Shown here: positions 22,608 to 31,051 of the stretch, one piece after another | Position numbering within the stretch: the stretch's first letter is position 1 | Layout of the letters: each line of letters opens with the position of its first letter | Origin: Paenibacillus_AR mesotrionivorans | GTDB taxonomy: Bacteria > Bacillota > Bacilli > Paenibacillales > NBRC-103111 | Length of the DNA: 64,000 bases | Reading direction: 5' to 3' | Assembly: GCF_046098205.1 (NCBI RefSeq) | Contig: NZ_JBJURJ010000007.1 | Span: forward strand, 186,001 to 250,000 | The notes under the pieces: model-generated | The model's input: only the letters and a program-made list of their open reading frames with translations | Database searches by the model: none | What the model was told of the DNA's origin: nothing | Made by a program: the position numbers and the translations under genes

Positions 22608-24938
22608 ATGCGGTTGCGGGGAATGATTACACGGAGATTTCCCAGGTATATGATGCTTTTGTTGGCGTTTACGTTATTAATCGGGGCTATTCCGGTGTTG
22701 TCCCTTGGTCTTTATTCTTATTATGTGGCGGCGGGTGATGTGGAGCAGAAGACCAAGGAGAGTAATATGCAGCTGCTGTCCCAGACCCAGATGTATATCG
22801 AGCAGCTGAAGAAAACGACAGAGCTGACCGGCAATCAATTTGCCCGTTCCCCTCTGGTGGCGGCGGCCTTGAGCGCGCCTATTGATGTGGAGGAGCATAT
22901 CCAGATCCGGGACCTGTACTCGGGCTTGTATAATCTGCAGACGTTCTCCAGTGTAAGCGAGGCGTATCTCATTGACCTTCAGCATGATTGGGTGCTGAAC
23001 TTTACTTCGGTCAATTCCCTGAACGGACTCTCCTTCAAGGACCGGCTTCCCGTTTATGCCAATCATCCGAATAATATGTTCTGGGACACGGGTTATCTTC
23101 CCTCTGACGGGGGAGCGGCTCCGCCAGGTACGGGGAATGATACGATCCGGTTGGTGCAAAAGCTGCCTATATTGCCCTTTACCCATCAGCCCAAAGGGTT
23201 CCTGATTATTGAAATTGACAAGCCGCGGCTTCGGGCTATGCTGACGGACAATACCAAGGAGCAGATGGGCAAGGTCTACGTGATGGATTACACCGGGCTG
23301 GATTTTCTGGACCGGAGGGATGAGGAAGCCACCCATTATGCGGCTATGAATAAGCGGATTGCCGAATCCATTGCCTCCTCGGGGCAGTCTTCCGGATATA
23401 TGTACGGCCGGATAGATAACCGCGATATGGTCTTTACCTACAGGCAGTCCTCGTATAACGAGTGGATCTATGTATCCGCCGTGTCTCTGAAGGAGCTGAC
23501 CCGGGAAACCCGCAAGATCGCTACAGGCACCGTGGTTGCTTCCAGTCTGGTGCTGATTGTGGTGGGGCTGCTGGCCTGGTTTATTACCCGCAGGATGTAT
23601 TCGCCCATCCGCAGGCTGGCCGAGATGACGGAGGCCGTCTCCATTGGGGAGAGTGGAGGTAAGGATGAGTTCTCCTCGCTGGAGAAACGGTTTGACATTC
23701 TGTTCAGCAACAGCCAGAACATGCAGCAGCAGATGCAGGACCAGCTGGCGCAGCTGAAGCAGTTCCTGATGCTGAAGCTGTTGGCCGGCCAACTATCTGA
23801 GAGCGAGTTTACCTATAGGAGCGCCCTGTTCGGATTCCCCGCCGGGTGGAAGCGGCTGGCGGTACTGACCCTGCAGATCGATACCCTTCAGGATACCCGC
23901 TACGGGGAGCATGATAAGGAGCTGCTGTTGTTTGCCATCCAGAATATGGTGGGTGAGCTCATCGCTCCGGAGGTGCTGTTCAGTCCCGTTCTGGTGAACC
24001 AATCCCAGGTCAACATGGTGGCCAGCGGCCTGGAGGACGAGGGAGAGCTGCGGACCTATTATTATGGGCTGTGCGACCTGATCAAGTCCAAGGTAATGGA
24101 GTTTCTGAAGGTGAGCATCAGCATCGGCATCAGCAGCCCCTTCGAACAAACCTCTTATGTGGTGCGTGCTTATAATGAAAGCTTGGAGGCGTTGAAGCGG
24201 CGTGTCTATCTGGGCAGCGGTATGATTATCCATTACGGGGATACGGAGCCCGGGTTAAGCAATATGGCCGCTGCCGCATACACCCAGATCAAGTGGACGG
24301 AGGATCAGCTGATCCAGGCCCTGAGCCTGGGGGATACGGAAAAAGCCACGGACTGGTTCGATACGTATGTATCCGAGCTGTCGGAGAGCAATCTCAGCAC
24401 GAAGGAATACCCGGTGTTTATGATGCAGCTGGTCTCCCGGATCTACCAGATTGTCCAGGAGAAGGGCGGAACCGTCCATCATGTCCTGGGGGAACGGGCC
24501 TCCTACGCCAGGCTAATGCGGCTGAATGCAGTGGATGATATCGCAGCATGGTTCAAGCGGGATCTGATCCAGCCGGTGGGATTGTTCCTGGCCGGTCTGG
24601 AGGATTCCCAGTATGTCAGCATTGCCAACAAGATTATTCAGCTGATCAAGGAAGGCTACAGCCGGGATATGACGCTGGAGGGCTGCGCGGAGGAGATGAA
24701 ATTCCACCCTGTTTATCTGGGCCGGGTCTTCAAGCGGGAAACGGGCATGACCTTCAGCGAATATCTGGTCAATTACCGGATGACCCTGGCCAAGGAATGG
24801 CTGGAAAACACCAATATGAAGGTGTCCGACATCTCCGACAGGCTGAATTATTCCAATACAACGGCCTTTATCCGCAGCTTCCGCAAGGTGGTGGGGATTA
24901 CGCCGGGGCAGTTCCGGACGAACCAGCAGAAGCAAGCT
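22608..24938 (+). CDS. Membrane-bound AraC-type sensor-regulator
   Basis: The ATG at 22608 has AAGGAGAG eight bases upstream; about 777 residues follow. The first transmembrane helix (about 14-38) and the second (about 315-338) flank an extracellular sensor region of roughly 270 residues with the look of a dCache domain. A HAMP-like helix and a central domain follow. The last 100 residues are a double helix-turn-helix of the AraC family (DMTLEGCAEEMKFHPVYLGR and MKVSDISDRLNYSN). In Paenibacillus such one-protein sensors sit beside LplB/YtcP-type importers and switch them on when an external oligosaccharide or its binding protein is sensed. Here the importer genes start 290 bases downstream. 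Confidence 0.85.
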
Positions 24939-24982
24939 TAGCATAGACATTATCCAATTCCGTCATAGCAGGCCCCGCCGGG

Positions 24983-25006
24983 CCGCCTATGGCGGATCTT
25001 TTTGTG
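24983..25006 (+). terminator. Intrinsic terminator after the AraC-type regulator
   Basis: CCGCC and GGCGG close over TAT, followed by ATCTTTTTG. The stem is short but GC-only. Confidence 0.55.
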
Positions 25007-25049
25007 GACAGGATGAAGTGTTAAATCAAAATGGGGGATATTTTATACG

Positions 25050-25077
25050 TTGTCTGATGGTAGCCTGCAGGTATGAT
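25050..25077 (+). promoter_or_regulatory. Probable promoter of the LplB/YtcP-type transporter operon
   Basis: TTGTCT and TATGAT are separated by 16 bases, about 150 bases before the first permease gene. The -35 matches four of six consensus positions and the -10 five of six. A target site for the upstream AraC-type regulator would be expected here but was not recognised. Confidence 0.45.
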
Positions 25078-25229
25078 AATGATCATTTCCTCTGGTCTTT
25101 TCCGGAAAACCCAGGAATAACAAGGGTTTGCGCGAAGAAGTTGGTTACGATCTATAGCATGTAATAACAGCCGGGATGATAATGGGGGCATGCAAGTGAA
25201 ATGGATGACGGCCGAAAGGAGATTAACCG

Positions 25230-26186
25230 GTGAGTATACCAGCAGATGCGAAAGTGCAAACAGAAGTCAGAGTATCAAGCAAGCACAGGTGGATAAAGGA
25301 ACTCCTAAAGGACCGGTGGCTGTATGTCATGGCATTGCCCGGCCTTCTGTATTTCCTGGTTTTTAAGTACGTCCCCATGTACGGGCTAATAATGGCATTC
25401 CAGGATTTTAAGCCCCATCTCGGATTTATGGATAGCCAATGGGTCGGGCTCAAGCACTTCTCCCGCTTCTTCGGGGAAGAGCAGTTCTGGATGCTGTTCC
25501 GCAACACCTTCTTATTGGCGATTTACAACCTGCTTTTCTTTTTCCCGCTGCCTATCGTGCTCTCCTTAATGCTCAATGAGCTGCGGAAGGACCGGGTCAA
25601 GCGTTTCGTCCAAACCCTGATCTATATTCCCCACTTCGTATCCTGGGTGGTGGTGGTGGGTATCTTCTACATTCTGTTCACCACGGAAGGCGGAGCAGTC
25701 AACGAGCTGCTGTATTCGATTACGGGAGAGAAGGTTCCTTTTCTGCTGGAGCCAGGCTGGTTTCGAACCATGATTATTTCCCAGTCTATCTGGAAAGAGG
25801 TAGGGTGGGGCACGATTATCTTCCTGGCCGCATTGGCCGGGGTGGATTTGCAGCTGTATGAAGCAGCCCGGATGGACGGAGCAGGCCGCTGGAGGCAGAT
25901 GTGGCATGTTACGCTCCCGGCGATCCGCAGCACCATTATCATTCTGCTGATTCTGAAGCTGGGAAGCTTCCTGGATTCGGGCTTCGAGCATATCTTCCTG
26001 ATGCTCACGCCGACCAACCGGGAGGTCGGAGAGGTATTCGATACCTACGTCTATGTCAAAGGGCTGACGCAGGGGCAGTTCAGCTACAGTGCAGCGGTGG
26101 GCATGTTCAAGTCGGTGGTGGGGCTGATCCTCGTCTTGTCATCCAACTGGCTGGCCAAACGCTTCGGTGAAGAAGGCGTCTATTAA
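25230..26186 (+). CDS. Carbohydrate ABC transporter permease, LplB type
   Basis: 318 residues from GTG with AAAGGAG eight bases before. Six membrane helices are visible. WLYVMALPGLLYFLVFKYVPMYG near the start is typical of LplB-like permeases, and the cytoplasmic EAA loop reads EAARMDGAGRWRQMWHVTLP (about 212-231), which docks on an ATPase. No ATPase gene is in the cluster; this class normally shares an MsmX-like ATPase encoded elsewhere. With the next two genes it forms an importer for an oligosaccharide. Confidence 0.9.
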   Translation: MSIPADAKVQTEVRVSSKHRWIKELLKDRWLYVMALPGLLYFLVFKYVPMYGLIMAFQDFKPHLGFMDSQWVGLKHFSRFFGEEQFWMLFRNTFLLAIYNLLFFFPLPIVLSLMLNELRKDRVKRFVQTLIYIPHFVSWVVVVGIFYILFTTEGGAVNELLYSITGEKVPFLLEPGWFRTMIISQSIWKEVGWGTIIFLAALAGVDLQLYEAARMDGAGRWRQMWHVTLPAIRSTIIILLILKLGSFLDSGFEHIFLMLTPTNREVGEVFDTYVYVKGLTQGQFSYSAAVGMFKSVVGLILVLSSNWLAKRFGEEGVY

Positions 26187-26212
26187 TCTACCGGAAAGGA
26201 GGAGCGACATCC

Positions 26213-27085
26213 ATGAAGCAGGACCATACATGGAGCAATCGGCTGTTCGATATAGTCAATACCGCATTGTTATCCCTGATCGGAATCATCTGTGTGCTGC
26301 CCTTTATCTATGTGCTTGCCGTATCGTTTACGGCCCCGCATATTGTGGCAGAAGGCGGATTTATCTTGTACCCGAAGGAGGTTTCCCTGGCGGCATACCG
26401 GTACATTTTTTCCTCCAATGCCTTAATCCGGAGCCTGGGTGTATCCATATACATTACCGTAGTCGGCACACTCCTCAATCTTGTGCTTACATCTTTATTG
26501 GCGTATCCGCTCTCCCGGAAAAGCTTCAAGGGCCGGAGCGTGATGCTGTTGGCGGTGCTGTTCACCATGCTGTTTAACGGCGGGCTGATCCCCACCTATT
26601 ATGTGGTGAAGTCCCTGCATCTGATCGATTCTCTGTGGGCCTTGATGATTCCGACGGCAATCAGCGCCTTTAACCTGATTATCCTCAAGAACTTCTTCCA
26701 GCAGATGCCGGACGGGATTGAGGACTCCGCCAAGATTGACGGCTGCAATGATCTGGGCATTCTGTTCCGGATCGTCATCCCGCTGTCCCTGCCCGCCATC
26801 GCCACCTTCGGACTGTTCTACGCCGTGGATCATTGGAATAAGTTCTTCAGCGCCGTCATGTATATCAATAATAATGAGAAGTGGCCGATTCAGGTGCTGC
26901 TTCGGGAAATCGTCATCAATGCCAACAGCCGTGTAGGCGATACGAATATGGATGAAATGAATATTCAACCGCTCACCATCAAGATGGCGGTGATCGTCTT
27001 CGCTACCCTGCCGATTATGGCGGTGTATCCGTTCCTGCAGAAGCATTTTGCCAAAGGGGTTATGCTGGGGTCTGTGAAGGGATAA
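26213..27085 (+). CDS. Carbohydrate ABC transporter permease, YtcP type
   Basis: 290 residues with AAAGGAGGAG before the ATG, 26 bases after the previous stop. Six helices and the EAA-type loop EDSAKIDGCNDLGILFRIVIP identify the second permease subunit. The C-terminus FAKGVMLGSVKG is the standard ending of this class. The partner is the LplB-type subunit encoded upstream. Confidence 0.9.
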   Translation: MKQDHTWSNRLFDIVNTALLSLIGIICVLPFIYVLAVSFTAPHIVAEGGFILYPKEVSLAAYRYIFSSNALIRSLGVSIYITVVGTLLNLVLTSLLAYPLSRKSFKGRSVMLLAVLFTMLFNGGLIPTYYVVKSLHLIDSLWALMIPTAISAFNLIILKNFFQQMPDGIEDSAKIDGCNDLGILFRIVIPLSLPAIATFGLFYAVDHWNKFFSAVMYINNNEKWPIQVLLREIVINANSRVGDTNMDEMNIQPLTIKMAVIVFATLPIMAVYPFLQKHFAKGVMLGSVKG

Positions 27086-27144
27086 GCTTCCCCCAAAAGT
27101 GACGAGAGGCTTTGTATCTAAAAAATATTGGGAGGTCAACAAGT

Positions 27145-28719
27145 ATGGGAAAATGGAAAAAAAGAGCTTTGGTTAGTTCGGCTATGGCAGGGACGATGCT
27201 GGTGTCCGTTGCCTGCGGCAGCTCAGGGGGCTCTACGGATAACGGAGCCAAGGAAACGGCAGGGGCCACAAAGGCTCCGTCCGCTGCTTCTGCAGCACCT
27301 GCTACAGCTACGGCGCAGGCACCTCTTAACCTCACCATTGCTATCAGCCAGGTGGGAGATATTCCCGCCAAGGGCAATGTGGTGGAGCAAACCATCGAGA
27401 AGCTGACGAATACCAAGCTGGATATCCAGTGGATTCCGTCTACCGCCTACAATGATAAAATTAATGTCATGCTGGCCTCCAATGAAATGCCCAAGCTCCT
27501 GCGGGTGGTTCAAGGCCCGACTGTGGTGAACGCCATTGAGTCCCAATTGTTCTGGGAAGTAGGTCCGCATTTGAAGGACTACAAAAACTTGAGTGCGCAG
27601 AACCCGCAGTTTTTCCAGAACATCGCGGTTGAGGGTAAAATCTATGGCGTACCGCTGTACCGTAACATGGGCCGGGGCGCGTATGTCTACCGCAAGGACT
27701 GGATGGACGCGCTGAACCTGCAGCTGCCGAAGACCATGGATGACTGGTACAATGTTGTGAAGGCGCTAACATTGAATGACCCGGATAAGAACGGCAAGAA
27801 TGATACCTATGGCATTGTGCTGAACAAGAAGTATAACGAAGGTGTCGCCTCCTGGCTGACCCGGTTCGCCGTCATGATGGGCGGGGTCAACAAGTGGAGC
27901 GTGGACAAGGACAATAACTTTACGCCGGAGCACGAAACCAAGGAATTTATGGATGTGCTGAACCTGTTCCGCAAGCTGTATGCGGAGAAGCTGATCAACC
28001 AGGACTTTGCCGTATTGGATGCCACGGAGCAGGAGAAGCTGTTTGATACAGGCCGCGCCGGTATCCGCTTCGCAGTTGCCACCAATGGCAAAAGCCAGCA
28101 GGACCGGCTGAGCAAGACCAATCCGGCGGCAGTGGTGGATGTGGCCAGCTTCGAAGGGCCGCAAGGCATCCGGATCTCCTCCGAGGCGGGCAATAACGGA
28201 TTCTTCGTGATTCCTAAGTCCTCTGTGAAGACCGAAGCCGAAATGAAGCGGGTGCTGGGCTTCCTCGACGCCCTCATGGAGCCGGCGGCCTCCACGCTGC
28301 TCCTGCGCGGCATTGAAGGTACCCACTTCGGCAACACCGCTGATGGACGGACGGAATTCATCGGCGACGGCTTCAACATTTTCCAACGTGAGGTGAAGCC
28401 TTACCGGGATAACCTGACGGTGCTGGAGGGCTACAACGTGAAGCCCTTGAAGGATGTGCCCATTGGCGAAAAGGGAACCAAGATGGAGTCCGACGGCATC
28501 AAGTACATCGTCTCCAACCCTGCCTTGACCCTGAAATCTGCCACCTTGTCGGAGCGGGGCCAGGAGCTGGATCAGCTGCTGATGGATGCGGAAACCAAAT
28601 ACATCATGGGCAAGATTGATGAAGCCGGCTGGAAGGAAGAAATCAGCAAGTGGAAGAAAAACGGCGGCGACAAGCTGATGGCCGAGTATAAGGAATCCTA
28701 CGCTAAGCTGAAGAAATAA
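27145..28719 (+). CDS. Extracellular solute-binding lipoprotein of the LplA family
   Basis: 524 residues from the ATG at 27145, which has GGGAGG 11 bases upstream; the frame is open earlier but lacks a site. A signal peptide ends in the lipobox SVACG. A low-complexity Ala/Thr spacer (about 25-60) precedes the binding domain. This includes GAYVYRKDWMDALNLQLPKT and DPDKNGKNDTYG, the latter a calcium-type loop common in LplA/YtcQ-like proteins. It is anchored outside the membrane and delivers the sugar to the two permeases. The substrate is unknown; the pectinase-rich context suggests pectin-derived oligosaccharides. Confidence 0.9.
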   Translation: MGKWKKRALVSSAMAGTMLVSVACGSSGGSTDNGAKETAGATKAPSAASAAPATATAQAPLNLTIAISQVGDIPAKGNVVEQTIEKLTNTKLDIQWIPSTAYNDKINVMLASNEMPKLLRVVQGPTVVNAIESQLFWEVGPHLKDYKNLSAQNPQFFQNIAVEGKIYGVPLYRNMGRGAYVYRKDWMDALNLQLPKTMDDWYNVVKALTLNDPDKNGKNDTYGIVLNKKYNEGVASWLTRFAVMMGGVNKWSVDKDNNFTPEHETKEFMDVLNLFRKLYAEKLINQDFAVLDATEQEKLFDTGRAGIRFAVATNGKSQQDRLSKTNPAAVVDVASFEGPQGIRISSEAGNNGFFVIPKSSVKTEAEMKRVLGFLDALMEPAASTLLLRGIEGTHFGNTADGRTEFIGDGFNIFQREVKPYRDNLTVLEGYNVKPLKDVPIGEKGTKMESDGIKYIVSNPALTLKSATLSERGQELDQLLMDAETKYIMGKIDEAGWKEEISKWKKNGGDKLMAEYKESYAKLKK

Positions 28720-28731
28720 ACGCAGGCTAAT

Positions 28732-28768
28732 AACATCTCCGCATGGAATAATGCGGGGGTGTTTTTTG
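28732..28768 (+). terminator. Intrinsic terminator of the transporter operon
   Basis: AACATCTCCGCAT pairs with ATGCGGGGGTGTT over a 6-nt loop and is followed by six T. Confidence 0.8.
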
Positions 28769-28844
28769 CGTGACCTTATTTTCTTGTCATTTTGTTGACT
28801 CACACCTGTACTCCATATATATTGTTCATTGGAGGTGCAGATCA

Positions 28845-29126
28845 TTGTCAATCATACGCAGTAATCTAAAGGAAATTATGGAAGTGCACGATCCCAAGTT
28901 ATCGATACGCAAGCTTGCGAAGGATATCCATTATCACTTTGACTCTGTTCGTAGAATGTACAAGGATGAAATGGTGCAGTATCCGCGGGATCTGCTGCAG
29001 AAGCTTTGTGAATATTTTAATGTGCAGCCGGGTCAGCTTATTGTATTTGATGAGAGGGAATCAGGCATGCAGAATATAGATGAATGGAAAAGCGCGGAGG
29101 AAAAGGATCCCTCGGGTGTAAAATAG
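28845..29126 (+). CDS. Small XRE-type helix-turn-helix regulator
   Basis: 93 residues from a TTG start at 28845 with GGAGGTG seven bases upstream; the longer frame to the left lacks a site. The core LSIRKLAKDIHYHFDSVRRM, then LQKLCEYFNVQPGQLIVFD is a Cro/CI-type HTH with the characteristic GQLI end of the fourth helix. The C-terminal 22 residues are acidic and probably flexible. It could bind the two palindromic repeats that lie 36 bases past its stop, which would make it the repressor of the next gene. Confidence 0.75.
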   Translation: MSIIRSNLKEIMEVHDPKLSIRKLAKDIHYHFDSVRRMYKDEMVQYPRDLLQKLCEYFNVQPGQLIVFDERESGMQNIDEWKSAEEKDPSGVK

Positions 29127-29161
29127 ATTGAATTTATTTTTACAGGTAAACGCTCTCTAAT

Positions 29162-29190
29162 TTGACAAGAAATTATGGTCATGTTATGAT
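29162..29190 (+). promoter_or_regulatory. Consensus sigma-A promoter overlapping an operator repeat
   Basis: TTGACA and TATGAT are separated by exactly 17 bases. The -35 and most of the spacer are part of the first copy of the 19-bp direct repeat. Confidence 0.75.
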
Positions 29191-29213
29191 GGTGTTGACA
29201 AGAAATTATGGTC
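29162..29213 (+). repeat. Two 19-bp direct repeats, probable operators
   Basis: TTGACAAGAAATTATGGTC occurs at 29162-29180 and again, identical, at 29195-29213, a 33-bp spacing (about three helical turns). Each copy contains a partly palindromic core, GACAAGAAATTATGGTC, with matching outer bases GAC/GTC. The first overlaps the promoter and the second the start of the transcript, as expected for a repressor site. Confidence 0.7.
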
Positions 29214-29224
29214 GGTTAATAGAA

Positions 29225-29259
29225 GGGGAGCCCTGAACATGATGCAGGGTTCCCCTTTT
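29225..29259 (+). terminator. Leader hairpin resembling an attenuator
   Basis: GGGGAGCCCTG pairs with CAGGGTTCCCC (11 bp, one wobble) over a 9-nt loop and is followed by TTTT. It sits between the promoter at 29162 and the start codon at 29286, so a transcript could end here after about 60 nt. Confidence 0.6.
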
Positions 29260-29289
29260 CACCTCATACCAAAAGGAGAGAAGAGATGA
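29239..29289 (+). CDS. Possible 16-codon leader peptide overlapping the next gene
   Basis: An ATG in the loop of the leader hairpin is preceded by AAGGGGAG at eight bases spacing. Its 16-codon frame (MMQGSPFHLIPKGEKR) ends at a TGA that overlaps the ATG at 29286 in the ATGA arrangement. Translation of the leader would open the hairpin and hand ribosomes to the main gene. This is inference from layout only. Confidence 0.35.
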   Translation: MMQGSPFHLIPKGEKR

Positions 29290-29594
29290 AAATCCAACTT
29301 TGCTTTACTGCCCATGGTCAAAAGGCAATCAATGAATTCGAGAACCATGAGCTTATTGAGTCCTTTTCCCGACACATGAAGACGCTGACCAAAAAATATA
29401 CGGTGATTACCACTGTCCCCCTCATTGATAATCAGGATATCGCTTCGGCTGGTGTTCTGAACGTCAATTGTGAAGCAGAAACGAACGAAGCCAATATGTT
29501 TTTCAGGGAATTGGCACGGGATATGAAAAGTCCTCTCAACAAACGAATTACTGGAAAGCTGGGCAATATCTTCAATGCTAAAGTGGTAAAGTAA
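29286..29594 (+). CDS. Hypothetical small protein under operator and attenuator control
   Basis: 102 residues with AAAGGAGAG six bases before the ATG. It begins MKIQLCFTAHGQKAINEF and ends with a basic helix (LGNIFNAKVVK). There is no signal peptide or membrane segment. One Cys occurs near the start and one in NVNCEAET. I do not recognise the family. The elaborate upstream region (consensus promoter, two operator repeats, hairpin) implies tight control of its level, as expected for a stress or conflict function, but the sequence itself does not show a role. Confidence 0.65.
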   Translation: MKIQLCFTAHGQKAINEFENHELIESFSRHMKTLTKKYTVITTVPLIDNQDIASAGVLNVNCEAETNEANMFFRELARDMKSPLNKRITGKLGNIFNAKVVK

Positions 29595-29612
29595 CAATGT
29601 CCTTAACTCCGC

Positions 29613-29645
29613 AAAACCGCTGAGCAAGTTACAGCGGTTTTTTCT
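29613..29645 (+). terminator. Intrinsic terminator after the hypothetical gene
   Basis: AAAACCGCTG and CAGCGGTTTT form a 10-bp stem over a 9-nt loop with a T run. Confidence 0.8.
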
Positions 29646-29693
29646 TGCAGTCTGGTGGCTTAAGCCCCTTCAGAGCGTGAGCTTTGTCACTTG

Positions 29694-29702
29694 TGCTATA
29701 AT
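29694..29702 (+). promoter_or_regulatory. Extended -10 promoter for the flavoprotein pair
   Basis: TGCTATAAT combines a TGn extension with a perfect -10 hexamer, 45 bases before the first flavoprotein start. No good -35 was found, which is usual for extended -10 promoters. Confidence 0.5.
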
Positions 29703-29746
29703 TTAAAGAAGAAACGATTTTATAGATAAGGGCGGATTGAACTTTC

Positions 29747-31051
29747 ATGCACCACACGTTGTTAATTATCGGCGCAGGCGCATCGGGGCTTATGGCCGCG
29801 GTGACGGCGAAGGATCTGGGCATTGATACGGCCATTCTGGAGGGCAATGACCGGATCGGCAAGAAAATACTGGTGACCGGCGACGGCCGCTGCAACCTGA
29901 CCAATACCTCTACTGCTTCCGGCACGGATGAGACGGCTGCTTTATCCGCTAAATTCCACGGAAATAGACCCGGTTTTCCTGTGAAGGTGCTGGAGCAGCT
30001 GGGTGTCCGGGAAACCATGGACTTTTTTTACTCCCTCGGGCTGCCCCTGACCCACCTGAAGGAGGGCATGATGTATCCCCGCTCCCTGCAAGCTGCGTCG
30101 GTGACGGACATCTTCGAGCTCGCAATGGAAGAGCGGGAAGTCCCTGTTTATTTGCAGCATAAAGTGGTGGAGATCGCGGTTTCAGATGGGCATCCCCGGT
30201 TTACGGTGCGGTGTCACACGGAAGCGGAGGAGCAGGCCGTATTTACCTGTGACTTCCTGCTTATTGCCACAGGCGGCCTGACTGCACCTCATACAGGGGC
30301 GGACGGCTCCGGTTATACGATGGCGGAACGGCTGGGTCATACCGTAGTGGACACTGTGCCCGCTATTGTGCAGCTCAAGGTACAGTATCCGCATCTGAAG
30401 GCGTTGTCCGGGATTAAGCTGCAGGGGAGAGCCCATATTCTGATTAACGGAGAGATTGTCCGCAGCGAATCCGGTGAGATCCAGTTTACGGAGTATGGAC
30501 TATCCGGGCCGCCTATCCTCCAGCTCAGCCGGGAGGCCTCCGTTCATCTTGGCAGAGGCGACGCGGTCAGTGTGGCTGTGGATCTGATGCCGGGGCGCAC
30601 CGAGGAAGAGGTTGTGGATTTCCTGGATATGCATTGGGGCATCTTCGGGCACCGGACGGTGGCGGATTCCTTCATCGGCATTCTCCACAAAAAACTGACT
30701 CCCGTGCTGCTGAAGGAAGCCGGTATTGACAAACAACCGAATCTGCTATGCCAGGATCTGTCCTGGAGGGCAAAGGCGATCTTCTACCGGATACTCAAGC
30801 ATTGGGAATTCAAAGTGACGGATACCAACGGCTACGCTCATGCCCAAACTACTGCGGGGGGCATTGATACAGCCGAGCTTGCAGATGGAACGCTGGAATC
30901 CAAGTTGGTTCCGGGGCTTTATTTTGCCGGCGAGGTGATGGATGTGGACGGGGATTTCGGGGGATATAATCTGCAATGGGCCTGGAGCTCCGGCTACGCG
31001 GCCGCCAAGGCGGTTGCTGAATCTATGAAGCAAAAGGATGTTTCTATATGA
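29747..31051 (+). CDS. HI0933/BaiN-type FAD-dependent oxidoreductase, first copy
   Basis: 434 residues. The Rossmann nucleotide-binding start IIGAGASGLMAA (about 6-17), the GDGRCNLTN motif near 45, LIATGGLTAPHTGADGSGY in the middle and the C-terminal FGGYNLQWAWSSGY are all hallmarks of the HI0933-like (YhiN/BaiN) flavoproteins. Members reduce or oxidise poorly defined substrates; some are linked to bile acid or thiol metabolism. The next gene is a paralogue overlapping by four bases (ATGA), so the two are translationally coupled and probably make related or hetero-oligomeric enzymes. Confidence 0.85.
   Translation: MHHTLLIIGAGASGLMAAVTAKDLGIDTAILEGNDRIGKKILVTGDGRCNLTNTSTASGTDETAALSAKFHGNRPGFPVKVLEQLGVRETMDFFYSLGLPLTHLKEGMMYPRSLQAASVTDIFELAMEEREVPVYLQHKVVEIAVSDGHPRFTVRCHTEAEEQAVFTCDFLLIATGGLTAPHTGADGSGYTMAERLGHTVVDTVPAIVQLKVQYPHLKALSGIKLQGRAHILINGEIVRSESGEIQFTEYGLSGPPILQLSREASVHLGRGDAVSVAVDLMPGRTEEEVVDFLDMHWGIFGHRTVADSFIGILHKKLTPVLLKEAGIDKQPNLLCQDLSWRAKAIFYRILKHWEFKVTDTNGYAHAQTTAGGIDTAELADGTLESKLVPGLYFAGEVMDVDGDFGGYNLQWAWSSGYAAAKAVAESMKQKDVSI

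Noticed and set aside
22677..23792. A 371-codon open frame on the minus strand
   Set aside because: It is antisense to the AraC-type regulator and has shadow composition (His, Gln, Arg rich) with no ribosome site.
29162..29213. Short direct repeats as a CRISPR array
   Set aside because: Only two copies separated by a 14-base spacer, overlapping a perfect promoter; better explained as operators.
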